Part shown: piece after piece, positions 22,097 to 30,405 of the stretch
Numbering within the stretch: the first letter of the stretch is position 1
Layout of the letters: each line of letters begins with the position of its first letter
From: Synchiropus splendidus
Lineage: Eukaryota; Chordata; Actinopteri; Syngnathiformes; Callionymidae
Length of the DNA: 64,000 nucleotides
Direction: 5' to 3'
Assembly (NCBI RefSeq): GCF_027744825.2
Contig: NC_071348.1
Coordinates: 20,183,563-20,247,562 of the forward strand
The notes under the pieces: generated by a model
Told to the model about the DNA's origin: nothing
Databases searched by the model: none
Seen by the model: the letters and a program-made list of their open reading frames with translations, nothing else
Program-made: the position numbers and the translations under genes

Positions 22097-22630
22097 TCAC
22101 ACGTTACAATAGTCTTTAAAATACAGAAGAGAACAGTTTTGTTGTTTCCACGGACAGTGCGCGCATCTTTTTAGACATTGTTGATGTTCTTTCACAAAGT
22201 TGTATACCATGAGGTCATTTTTTAAGGTATCGTCACTGTATAGACTTAATACTTCTTCGATAGACAGCCCTCTAGCGCGATGACAGAGGTAGAAGACGCA
22301 GTGATGACCACATACAAATGATAGGGGGTGCTGTAGTTGACCATTGTTGTACTTGATGCCGACTGAATGTTTTTTGAGAAACTTTTCAGGGTAATGTGCA
22401 AAGTAGGGCCCCATTCCAAACGAGTCAAAGAAAGTTGTTCTACCGTCTTCTTCGAGAGTTAAAGCCAACCAGTGCTCTCCTGGTTTATGCGACGGATGTG
22501 TGTTGACGATGAAATATGCAGGCAGTCTGAGGTGTTGTGCCGATTGAGGCAGCCTGTCCGACGGCCATACACCGTAAAATGTGTCGCCCAAGAGACCTCT
22601 CAGCAGCCTCTGTAACTGGAGACTATCCAT
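22097..22630 (-). CDS. Adenain-like (C5/Ulp1-fold) cysteine protease, 177 aa
   Basis: Predicted virion maturation protease that cleaves capsid and core precursors. Catalytic residues in order: His53 in GEHWLAL, Asp69 in FFDSFG, Gln100 in the oxyanion position, and Cys107 in FVCGHHCVFYL. The seven-residue Gln-to-Cys spacing matches adenain, and the CG pair after the strand matches the wider Ulp1/adenain clan. Length is slightly below that of adenovirus proteases. The reading frame is unbroken. It is the last gene of the minus-strand block and begins only 6 bp after the capsid gene's stop. Candidate substrates are the two small basic proteins at 20874 and 23965, both with GG motifs. Confidence 0.93.
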   Translation of the reverse strand: MDSLQLQRLLRGLLGDTFYGVWPSDRLPQSAQHLRLPAYFIVNTHPSHKPGEHWLALTLEEDGRTTFFDSFGMGPYFAHYPEKFLKKHSVGIKYNNGQLQHPLSFVCGHHCVFYLCHRARGLSIEEVLSLYSDDTLKNDLMVYNFVKEHQQCLKRCAHCPWKQQNCSLLYFKDYCNV

Positions 22631-22636
22631 AACTTT

Positions 22637-23944
22637 TTAATAATAGTCCACCAGCACTTGTCTTTTTGCATCAATCTCCAGAATGGAATCATAACAAGCG
22701 TATACAATCAGTGTTACGGTGTTCGGTAAGGGTACTCTGAATCTCATCTCCAGTCTTAAATTCCCATTTGAGACAGGAGAGAGAGCGTCGTTGTCGTCGG
22801 CTGGATTGAGATTAAATGCAAACAACGAATAACCGCTGTTAAAACCTTCACGGTCAATGCTTAGAGGCAGATCCTTCAAATGTCTTCCTGTAGCTAGAAT
22901 CATGTTATAAAACTCTCTGACCGCCATACCGTTATTAAACTGAGGTTGAAAAGCTTTAGCGGGGATCTGTCGGCCATCCTGACAGAGGGCTAGATATTCA
23001 GTGTTGTAATGATGAAAATTGAACGGGGAGAGATCTCTCCTACCGGTAAACGCCTCGTGATGTACCAACCCTAAAACCACGTATTTAGGTATTGAACCCA
23101 GAAACAAATTCTCCTGGGTACATATTCTTGAGTTTTCTGGAATGGAGTATGTTTTTACATTGACTCGCGAGAGCGGGTAGAGAGCATTTCCTTTTGACAA
23201 ACCCGCCGCATGACCTATTCTCACAGCTGGCGAAACAGTGACTTTCTTCACAAACAGAGATGCGCCAAGGATTTTCAGACGGAAGGTGGAGTCACGGGGT
23301 CCGGTCAGGCAGAAGGCATCATTCGCTCTGGTGAGTTTAATTCTTAAATCGACAGAGTTTAATAACAGTCTCTCGCAGAAAAATATGTCGCTGTGGAGAG
23401 GCCCTAGAAGATGTACTTCTCTGGATCTGCTCGTGAACTCGGCCCTCTTATTAAGACCTGCGTTGGGACCGTTTACTGTGACGATCGAGTCAACTGACCC
23501 AGGTGTGTCTTGGTAAAAAAGACCGGCGCTAAACTGTGTTTTAAGAGTGTCGCCTGAAAAGTTGAGAAGTGTTTCAATCATAGCTCTGTACGGATGTGTG
23601 GAACTGGATTGCGAAATCATCCGATCGCCCAGAACCACATCACACTGGTCAAAGATTGTGTTTAGAGGGTAATTGATGAGGCCGACTGCTGCGTCGTTAG
23701 CCAGCGGTGTGCCATCGGCGTTCGTAATTCTTGCACGCACGTGTAGAAGGGTGTCGTTTAGGTCTAGATACTTTTCACCGTCTCCCGGTATAAAAAACTC
23801 AATCGGTCCTCCTTCGCTGATAGCGGCTACTGGAGCAATTTCAGTGTAAATTTTGTCTTCGATGGAAAGTTGCGTCATTGGGGGCGTGAATAAATCCAGT
23901 TCTGCCAATGTGCATTCAGCAGATTTCTGGTGTAGGAGCGCCAT
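22637..23944 (-). CDS. Major capsid protein, double jelly-roll (hexon-like), 435 aa
   Basis: Matches the Polinton capsid family that database records often list as F54H12.2-like. The N-terminal segment has SAECTLAELDLFTPPMTQ and then GPIEFFIPGDGEKYLDL followed by ITNADGT. Further on are the NYPLNTIFDQCDV and SRSREVHLLGPLHSDIFF blocks typical of the family. Family studies predict a double jelly-roll fold that forms trimeric capsomers. The reading frame is intact. TTTTAAAATATATC just before it on the plus strand gives a TATA-like TATATTTTAAAA on the coding strand about 25-30 bp upstream of the ATG, overlapping the end of the upstream gene. Confidence 0.88.
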   Translation of the reverse strand: MALLHQKSAECTLAELDLFTPPMTQLSIEDKIYTEIAPVAAISEGGPIEFFIPGDGEKYLDLNDTLLHVRARITNADGTPLANDAAVGLINYPLNTIFDQCDVVLGDRMISQSSSTHPYRAMIETLLNFSGDTLKTQFSAGLFYQDTPGSVDSIVTVNGPNAGLNKRAEFTSRSREVHLLGPLHSDIFFCERLLLNSVDLRIKLTRANDAFCLTGPRDSTFRLKILGASLFVKKVTVSPAVRIGHAAGLSKGNALYPLSRVNVKTYSIPENSRICTQENLFLGSIPKYVVLGLVHHEAFTGRRDLSPFNFHHYNTEYLALCQDGRQIPAKAFQPQFNNGMAVREFYNMILATGRHLKDLPLSIDREGFNSGYSLFAFNLNPADDNDALSPVSNGNLRLEMRFRVPLPNTVTLIVYACYDSILEIDAKRQVLVDYY

Positions 23945-23964
23945 GTTACCGTATATAAGGTTTT

Positions 23965-24402
23965 TTAAAATATATCAGAGCTCCCTCTGGACTTCCTCTT
24001 GGCCCGTCTGCTTCTGTCAACTGACTTCTTTCTTTTTTTGTTTGTACGTTTATTAGAGCTCTGTGTTACACGCCGTCCTGGTGGGCGTCTCTTTGTCCTT
24101 CGTGATAAGACGGCTATACCTCCTGACCCTTCCTGTCTCTGTTGATCGCTCATACCTCTCACGGTGCGGGTGAACATATCCGTGGCTATGTTACCCACTG
24201 CTGATTTGAGATGGGGTTTCGCGATGGCAATACCTCTTTTCAACAGAGGTGATACAAACCGAAACATTTTCGAGAAGAGGGAACCTATGCCTCGTCCGTA
24301 CATAACAGGGGCACCGTAGAAACCCGGTAGATCTCCACCCACCTGTTTTTCATAATATTGTACGAATCTGTGAGGGTCGTCTCTTAAGCATGCGTGAACC
24401 AT
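23965..24402 (-). CDS. pVI/pX-like basic virion protein with GG sites, 145 aa
   Basis: Short N-terminal leader ending KQVGG (19-23), then LPGFYGAP and a glycine-rich amphipathic stretch YGRGIGSLFSKMF (35-47). A middle helix contains SPLLKRGIAIAKPH. The tail (about 100-142) is dominated by Arg and Lys. This small-protein layout recurs between the capsid genes in Polintons and is compared with adenovirus pVI or core proteins: membrane-active segment plus DNA-binding tail. A second GG, GSGG, is at 92-95. The major capsid gene begins 20 bp past its stop. The exact homologue is uncertain; virion association is likely. Confidence 0.7.
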   Translation of the reverse strand: MVHACLRDDPHRFVQYYEKQVGGDLPGFYGAPVMYGRGIGSLFSKMFRFVSPLLKRGIAIAKPHLKSAVGNIATDMFTRTVRGMSDQQRQEGSGGIAVLSRRTKRRPPGRRVTQSSNKRTNKKRKKSVDRSRRAKRKSRGSSDIF

Positions 24403-24492
24403 TGTGTTTGTTTACGACTTGGTCTGCAAAGACTGGTTATCTCTCTCCGGTGTTGTGCTGGTGAATGAATTTCCACATGACGATACAAGGGT

Positions 24493-24499
24493 TATATAA
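24493..24499 (-). promoter_or_regulatory. TATA box candidate upstream of the basic virion protein gene
   Basis: GTTATATAAT at 24491-24500 gives ATTATATAAC on the coding strand. It lies about 90 bp before the ATG at 24402 and just past the minor capsid stop, in the only sizeable gap between those genes. Confidence 0.5.
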
Positions 24500-24506
24500 T
24501 ATCCTC

Positions 24507-25448
24507 TCAAGTAACAGGTCTAAAGTGTAGAGTCACCACCACCTTTCCAAAGGTAAAATTGACTGGTTTGTTAAGATCCGATTTAATTTGTATCTGAATA
24601 TTTTCAATATGGTTCTTGGCCACCGGTAAATAGTAAGCAGGGTTAAAATGTTGTGTGATTATATCTGAGTAGCTACCCTTGATTTCCACAGTTCTTAAAA
24701 GCGGTGCATATGCATCCCCTACAAGCTGCGGTCTTACAACATCGCTGTAACAGTAAAGATGGTAAAACCCCACTTTTAAATCAACTGGATGGGGCGCTCT
24801 GTAGTCGCAAAAATTGATCCAATGACCAGGCTCTACACCTAGCATGTAAGCCAAAGGCGAGTTAAAAAGCACTAGGTTCTGCCCGTCTCCTTGAAGATCA
24901 ATTTTTTGCCGTGCACTGTCAAACAGGAAGCGTATGTCGTTATTGGTTTTTTTAAAGGTTTGTGTCAACTCGGTTGTAATCTGATTAATAGAGCTGTAAT
25001 ATCCTCCCTTAAACTTCAGTCTGGAAATATCTGTTCCCGCCGTTTTGAAATGTCGATCAATCCCACGTGATTCGTCTTTTTTCCTCTGAGCAGAGGCACT
25101 GGCATCGGGATCCGGAGCCCTAAGACGAGCCATGGCTCTATGAAATTCATCTTTATACCGTCGTGTCGTGTTAGCCTCCGAATCTGATCCTCTAGGGGGA
25201 GCCGTGTTTGTGTTGGAATCGGGTACTCTATGGTTCGGTTTCCAGTAAAATGATGCCGTATCCTCCGGAATATTATGCCACGTGTGAGGGTATGTAATCT
25301 CCGTCAAAGCGACCTCCCATTTTCCGTTTAAATCAATATGTTGTGCTAAATCGACGCGGAAAGTACCGATCGAGTTGTCTTTAAAAACTTTTGCGCTGGC
25401 GTTTGATGGTAAAGTCACATAGAAGCCTGCATTCTTTGAGTCGTACAT
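24507..25448 (-). CDS. Minor capsid protein (penton-like), 313 aa
   Basis: The N-terminus has the family pattern GFYVTLPSNAS followed by FRVDLAQHIDL and WEVALTEITYPHTWHNI. The C-terminal half has LFNSPLAYMLGVEPG and a beta-rich end. In Polintons this gene is assigned to the penton or minor capsid protein with a single jelly-roll core. A low-complexity charged insertion (about residues 72-130, rich in Asp, Arg, Ser) lies between the two conserved parts. The reading frame is intact. It sits between integrase and the pVI-like gene. Family recognition is from conserved segments only. Confidence 0.78.
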   Translation of the reverse strand: MYDSKNAGFYVTLPSNASAKVFKDNSIGTFRVDLAQHIDLNGKWEVALTEITYPHTWHNIPEDTASFYWKPNHRVPDSNTNTAPPRGSDSEANTTRRYKDEFHRAMARLRAPDPDASASAQRKKDESRGIDRHFKTAGTDISRLKFKGGYYSSINQITTELTQTFKKTNNDIRFLFDSARQKIDLQGDGQNLVLFNSPLAYMLGVEPGHWINFCDYRAPHPVDLKVGFYHLYCYSDVVRPQLVGDAYAPLLRTVEIKGSYSDIITQHFNPAYYLPVAKNHIENIQIQIKSDLNKPVNFTFGKVVVTLHFRPVT

Positions 25449-25482
25449 GGTGATATGATGCCTGATGTAAAGAAGGACCTTG

Positions 25483-26554
25483 TTATATATTTTTTATATC
25501 CGAAGCTTTTACCCAGCTGTTGAATTTTTCAGGCCAGTTCTTCCATTGGACAAAGACCTGCCTCTCTCCTTTAACGCAGCGTTCCTTGAGAATCTTTTCA
25601 ACGTGAAATACTTTATCCTTTACGAGTTGTACTTTTTGTAATTCTTGATCATAAAATGATCCTTGGATGGGCTCGCCGTCGAAATCTTTCAATTTATACA
25701 CAGGCGGGGTGCGCTGAATACATTCAGTCACCGTAAATATCTCATCTGTAAAACTCTGCTCATACTTTTTGTCAAATACACCTCGTAGTTTCGATATTCT
25801 AACATGATCGCCCTCCTTAAATTTTGGCTTCTGCCGATCTTTTGACGGTCTAATGTAAAGATTGTCAAACACTTGCAGAGTATTTTCTTTAGTTACTTCC
25901 ATCGGTGTCATTTTTATACTGCTGTGATAGCTGTGATTATAACTCTTTACTAGATCCTGTAAAACCTCGATGTAACGTAGTGTGTTTTTAGCCGTGAAAT
26001 ATCTCCACATCCGATTTTTAAGAGTGCGGTTAAATCTCTCAACCACAGAGGCCTTAACGTCACTCGCTGTTGAAAAATGATTAATACCCTTCCTTTCCAT
26101 CAAAGCCCTGAAACTCTTGTTAAAAAATTCTTTCCCGTCATCCGTCTGTAGCTTTGCAGGCGTCCCGCTCTCCTCCAACACTGATTCGAACGCCTTCACT
26201 GTCTCGATCGCAGTCTTTCTTTTTAAAACACGTACATAGGCCTTCTTTGAAAATACATCTATAACGGTCAACAAGTAATTTTGATCGTCGTTATATCTAG
26301 CCAATGCCTGCATGTCGCATAGGTCGGCCTGGAATTGTTGAAGAGGCCTGTGAACAAATACTCGGAAAGTTTACTCTGGTCGGTTTATGCAGGGTGTAAG
26401 CATCCTGTTTTGATAAAAAATCTTTAATAGATTTAGAACTGACAGGTTTTCCAGTCTCGACCTGCACCCCGCGACGGAGGCGATCCACGCCTCCATAGCT
26501 CCCAGGGTGAAGAGGATTGTAATAAACTCTTTTAATGATGTGTTTCACCGACAT
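25483..26554 (-). pseudogene. int: Retrovirus-type integrase with C-terminal chromodomain, frameshifted
   Basis: Would insert the element and make the 6 bp duplication. The N-terminal part (26554 to ~26362) has YYNPLHPGSYGGVDRL and DAYTLHKPTRVNFP, as in other Polinton integrases. The frame is then lost: the next conserved block, QQFQADLCDM, reads in another frame that continues to the stop at 25483. A one-base indel near 26361-26370 explains this. The catalytic residues lie after the shift: Asp of FQADL (codon 26325-26323), Asp of TDDGKEF, and Glu of VVERFNRTL about 33 residues later. The first ATG in the second frame lies four codons after the first catalytic Asp, so no intact enzyme is expected. 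The last ~50 residues form a chromodomain with HVEKIL, FVQWKNW and FNSWV. Confidence 0.9.
25491..25498 (-). promoter_or_regulatory. TATA box candidate for minor capsid gene
   Basis: TTTTTATA on the plus strand reads TATAAAAA on the coding strand, inside the last codons of integrase and 43-50 bp upstream of the minor capsid ATG. A second TATATAAC follows at 25482-25489. Confidence 0.5.
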
Positions 26555-26678
26555 GTTAAACGAGAAATGAACGAGGTGAGATCCGAATATGCTTCTTAAT
26601 GTTTTTATTAAACAGTTATGTCAGGATTCAATCGTAATGTTATACAAAGAGAGTAAAAGAGTTAAAAAAAAAAGTAAA
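26555..26678 (-). promoter_or_regulatory. Spacer with minus-strand poly(A) signal and TATA-like box
   Basis: TTTATT at 26604-26609 gives AATAAA on the minus strand, about 70 bp after the stop of the 284-residue gene. GTTATA at 26639-26644 gives TATAAC about 85 bp before the integrase ATG. Both fit separate transcripts for the two genes; this is inference from position. Confidence 0.45.
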
Positions 26679-27533
26679 TCACATACGAGGGAATCTCGTG
26701 TTTGTGACATCGACCAAGACCGGCGTTCTATTCCAGATTCTACTTGCTGATTCCAGACGTTCAATTAGAAGATCCTCTGGCTCATTTTTGATGTATTCAG
26801 TCCATACACTTGATTTTGGAGACCTCATTTCGAGCAAGACTGTCTCGGCTGTAGCCTTGATTCTCATTTTCTCTGGTTGTACATCATTCAGAGTCAAGTA
26901 ATGCTGTATAGCAGGCAGAAAGTTCTTGTTACAGAGTCTCTTCATCAACGGGTGGAAGTTAAGCCTGTAGAAATCATCCTCCATTTCTTCAAGACAGCTG
27001 TGTTGTAGTTGGCTGGGATGGTCTACTTGGCAACCGTAGCAGATCTCCCTCCAATACCGGCGCATGGTTTTACCTAGTAGATGAAATACAACTGTCTTTA
27101 CAGCTTTCAGGAACAAACCGCTTATCCATCCGTCCGTTTCATCATTAGCTGCTGGTTCTAGGTCTTGAGAAGCAGGGGATAAAACGGTCGGATGCACGTC
27201 GACAGTTTCGTTCCCGGTGCAGGTGGTTGCCGTCTTCCCTACGGGTTCCTCCTCGTCATCCACATCTTGCATTTCAGTTGCAACAGAGTCGTCTGTGTTG
27301 TCTTTGACGTCCAATGAAGGACGGGCTCCGTCTGTCGTGTCGTCGTTAGAACCCTCGTACTTATGATCGTCAGCCGCAACGTGTTCTACCGCAGGAAGTA
27401 GAGGTGACGGCATGGAGTTGTTCATCCCGTACCCGGGACCGCCTGTAGCAGCTCCGAGGAAGGTAGTGACGATACGTCTCGGAACACCTTCCGGCCTCAT
27501 CGTTGTCTTGGATGGTCTTGTTCCAACAGACAC
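26679..27533 (-). CDS. 284 aa accessory protein with C-x2-C-x3-HPSQ motif
   Basis: The N-terminal half is acidic and disordered-looking, with DVDDEEE near residue 91. The conserved part begins near 136 (WISGLFLKAVKTVVF) and contains ICYGCQVDHPSQLQHSCL at 164-181. There Cys165, Cys168, His172, His178 and Cys180 could bind a metal. I recall similar C-x2-C...HPSQ-x2-H-x-CL segments in proteins of fish Polinton/adintovirus-like and adomavirus-like sequences, but I cannot name a function. The C-terminus has helical segments and ends TRFPRM. The frame is intact. The gene lies between integrase and the terminal orphan gene, a usual place for variable genes. A TATA box is visible just upstream. Confidence 0.75.
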   Translation of the reverse strand: MSVGTRPSKTTMRPEGVPRRIVTTFLGAATGGPGYGMNNSMPSPLLPAVEHVAADDHKYEGSNDDTTDGARPSLDVKDNTDDSVATEMQDVDDEEEPVGKTATTCTGNETVDVHPTVLSPASQDLEPAANDETDGWISGLFLKAVKTVVFHLLGKTMRRYWREICYGCQVDHPSQLQHSCLEEMEDDFYRLNFHPLMKRLCNKNFLPAIQHYLTLNDVQPEKMRIKATAETVLLEMRSPKSSVWTEYIKNEPEDLLIERLESASRIWNRTPVLVDVTNTRFPRM

Positions 27534-27564
27534 GTCTGCATGGTGTTGCTCTGGAAAAAATCCT

Positions 27565-27571
27565 CTTTATA
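27565..27571 (-). promoter_or_regulatory. TATA box candidate for the HPSQ-motif gene
   Basis: CTTTATA on the plus strand reads TATAAAG on the coding strand, 32-38 bp upstream of the ATG at 27533. If used at normal spacing it implies a 5' leader of only a few bases. Confidence 0.5.
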
Positions 27572-27610
27572 ACAACCATCAACAAGTAGGCGGTCCAGAG
27601 TGGGGCGGTC

Positions 27611-28303
27611 CTAAAAGGTCAGTGCTTTTTTCAACACAAGGGCATCATTCCATAAGCGGCTATGGTAGAAGAGACCGTCGATTTTTGGAGAAATCTCCTG
27701 GATTTTCTCACTCCAAGCATCCATCGGTATGGTTAACAGAGTACGAAAAACGCCACAATCGGAATTAAAATACTCCAGGACGAAATCTTCTTCTTCTTCG
27801 CCTGTGACTCCTGTTGATACTTAATGGATGGCCCTGAAGGACCATCGTCCTGATCCTGACATTTTAGCCAACCATATAGCCATGAAGGACGGTTTCCTCT
27901 CCATATGCTCGGGTTTGTTAGAAACGACTCCGACCTTCTGACGTTGTTCTTCTTCTTCTCCAGTCCAGGGAAGATTTTCCGGCTTCACCTCTCTCAGCAC
28001 ACCCCAGTCGTTAGACGATAACACAGCCATCTCCGTACAGGCACTCAGGGTTTCATCATCCTCCAGCTGGTAAATGTACAATTCGGCTGTTTCGTACTTA
28101 AACGTGTACCCCCATCTTCCTCGGCGTCCGTAAGACTCTAGAGACCACTCTTCCTGCAAAGATTCCCCCGGCGGTGCCTGCGTACGTCGTAGGTACATTA
28201 CAGATTTACGGGGAGCCCCGACGCCCATCCACGGGTCCTCAATAACAGTCACAGCCGTCTCGCTGATCACTGGTGATCCGCGCATCGATGTAGGGACAGA
28301 CAT
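27611..28303 (-). CDS. Orphan 160 aa protein with open in-frame extension past TAA
   Basis: I do not recognise the family. The ORF starts at 28303 and stops with TAA at 27821-27823. It has a Trp/Tyr-rich middle (GRRGRWGYTFKYETAELYIY) and an acidic Glu run (TGEEEEQ), with no obvious signal or membrane segment. Beyond the TAA the same frame stays open for 69 more codons to TAG at 27611-27613 and again contains TGEEEE followed by a protein-like segment. Explanations: a nonsense mutation in a longer gene, or an intron removed between the two parts. A CACAG acceptor near 27804 exists, but I found no strong donor in matching phase. A TATA box lies ~60 bp upstream of the ATG. It is the outermost gene on the right. 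Confidence 0.55.
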
Positions 28304-28359
28304 TGTCGGTTGGTTGTGCTCGTCGGGTCCTTGCTCCTGGCTACAGTCTGAAGGGTGCG

Positions 28360-28371
28360 TATATATATATA
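28360..28371 (-). promoter_or_regulatory. TATA box upstream of the rightmost gene
   Basis: GTATATATATATAC at 28359-28372 lies 57-68 bp before the ATG at 28303 and ~45 bp inside the right TIR. This is the expected place for the promoter of the rightmost minus-strand gene. Confidence 0.6.
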
Positions 28372-28413
28372 CACACAGGGTGATGTTTATACAGCTGTCC
28401 GCTCCACTCCCTT

Positions 28414-28629
28414 CGTTATTTTACTTCCTGTCATAAACAAGGGGGGAGGGTTATTATTTTAATTTCCTGTTGATATAAAAAAGGGGAGGGTTATTATTTT
28501 AATTTCTTTTTGATATAAAAAGGGGGAGGGGCTTTATTACTTCCGGAAGGGTTGGGGTTTATTACTTCCGGAGTCATAAATCAATAAATCATTACAGGTT
28601 TGACAGATAGTGGTTTCCTTCCTCTCTCT
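28414..28629 (-). repeat. Right terminal inverted repeat
   Basis: The reverse complement matches 11400-11614 with about 10 differences, nearly all in the inner 60 bp. It ends CCTTCCTCTCTCT, directly before the target duplication. The internal direct repeats seen in the left copy are also present here. Confidence 0.95.
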
Positions 28630-28635
28630 AACGCG
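28630..28635. repeat. Target-site duplication, right copy (AACGCG)
   Basis: Exact repeat of 11394-11399. The sequence continues TTTTCAGC, completing the satellite palindrome interrupted on the left side. Confidence 0.95.
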
Positions 28636-30405
28636 TTTTCAGCTTGAGATAAGGTGGGTTCCGGAACGCCAAACATAAAAATGTTGATAACTTTGGAAAA
28701 ACACTTCAGACAGCTTAGATTTGATGTGCAACTACTAGAAAGACCCTTTGTGCTATAGTGGGAGGTGAACATTTCATGTTCTGAAGCTTCCCTGAGAAGT
28801 TATGGCACAATGCAGAAAACGCGTTTTCAGCCTGAGATAAGGTGGTTTCCGAAACACCAAACGTAAAAATGTTGATATCTTTCGAACAACACTTCAGACA
28901 GCTCAGATTTAATGTGCAACTACTAGAAAGACCCTTTCTGCTATAGTGGGAGGTGAACATTTCATGTTCTGAAGCTTCCCTGCAAAGTTATTGCACAACG
29001 CGTAAAGCGCGTTTTCAGCCTAAGATAAGGTCGATTCCGGAACGCCAAACATAAAAATGTTGATAACTTTGGAAAAACACATCAGACAGCTTAGATTTGT
29101 TGTGCAACTACTAGAAAGACCCTTTCTGCTATAGTGGGAGGTTAAAATTTCATGTTCTGAAGCTTCCCTGCAAAGTTATGGCACAATGCAGAAAACGCCT
29201 TTTCAGCCTGAGATAAGGTTGATTCCCTAACGCCAAACATGAAGATGTTCATAATTTTGGAAAACACTTCAGACAGCTTACATTTGATGTGCAACTACTA
29301 GAAAGACCCTTTCTGCTATAGTGGGAGGTGAACATTTCATGTTCTGAAGCTTCCCTGCAAAGTTATGGCACAATGCGTAAAACGCGTTTTCAGCCTAAGA
29401 TAACGTCGATTATGGAACGCCAAACATAAAAATGTTGAAAACTTTCGAAAAACACTTCAGACAGCGTAGATTTGATTTGCAACTACTAGAAAGACCCTTT
29501 CTGCTATAGTGGGAGGTGAAAATTTCATGTTTTGAAGCTTCCATGCAAAGTTATGGCACAATGCAGACAACTATTTTTCATCCTGAGATAAGGCCGATTC
29601 TGGAATGCCAAACATAAAAATGTTGATAGCTTTCGAAAAACACTTCAGTCAGCTTAGATTTGATGTTCAACTAGTACAAAGACCCTTTCTGCAATAGTGG
29701 GAGGTTAACATTTCATGTTCTGAAGCTTCCCTGAGAAGTTATGGCACAATGCAGAAAACGCGTTTTCAGCCTGAGATAAGGTGGTTTCCGAAACGCCAAA
29801 CGTAAAAATGTTGATATCTTTCGAAAAACACTTCAGACAGCTCAGATTTAATGTGCAACTACTCGAAAGACCCTTTCTGCTATAGTGGGAGGTGAAAATT
29901 TCATTTTCTGAAGCTGCCCTGCAAAGTTATGGCAAAATGCGTAAAACGCGTTTCCAGCCTGAGAAAACGTCGATTCCAGAATGCCAAACATAAAAATGTT
30001 CATAACTTTGGAGAAACACTTCAGACAGCTTACATTTGATGTGCAACTACTAGAAAGACCCATTCTGCTATAGTGGGAGGTGAACATTTCATGTTCTGAA
30101 GCGTCCCTGCAAAGTTATGACACAATGCGTAAAACGCCTTTTCAGCTTGAGATAAGGTCGATTCCGGAACGCCAAACATAAAAATGTTGATAACTTTGGA
30201 AAAACACTTCAGACAGCTTAGATTTGATGTGCAACTACTAGAAAGACCCTTTCTGCTATGGTGGGATGTGAACATTTCATGTTCTGAAGCTTCCCTGCAA
30301 AGTTATTGCACAATGTGTAAAACGCGTTTTCAGCCTGAGATAAGGTCGATTCCGGAACGCCAAACATAAATATGTTGATAACTTTGGAAAAACACATCAG
30401 ACAGC

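Larger units (their letters stand above)
11400..28629. mobile_element. Polinton/Maverick (adintovirus-like) element, 17,230 bp
   Basis: Full-length self-synthesising DNA transposon of the virus-like kind. It has AG...CT ends, ~215 bp inverted repeats, a 6 bp target duplication, and the family's core genes: protein-primed DNA polymerase B, packaging ATPase, adenain-like protease, retrovirus-type integrase with chromodomain, and major and minor capsid proteins. The 17.2 kb length is within the usual 15-20 kb. Genes form two convergent blocks that meet near 22030: plus-strand replication and packaging on the left, minus-strand virion genes and integrase on the right. The integrase has a frameshift, the conserved gene at 21222 a nonsense codon, and the gene at 27821 probably an in-frame stop. 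It is therefore best read as an endogenous, partly decayed copy. Confidence 0.96.

Noticed and set aside
27412..27768. 118-codon plus-strand frame
   Set aside because: Antisense to the HPSQ gene start and the extension of the rightmost gene; no motif.
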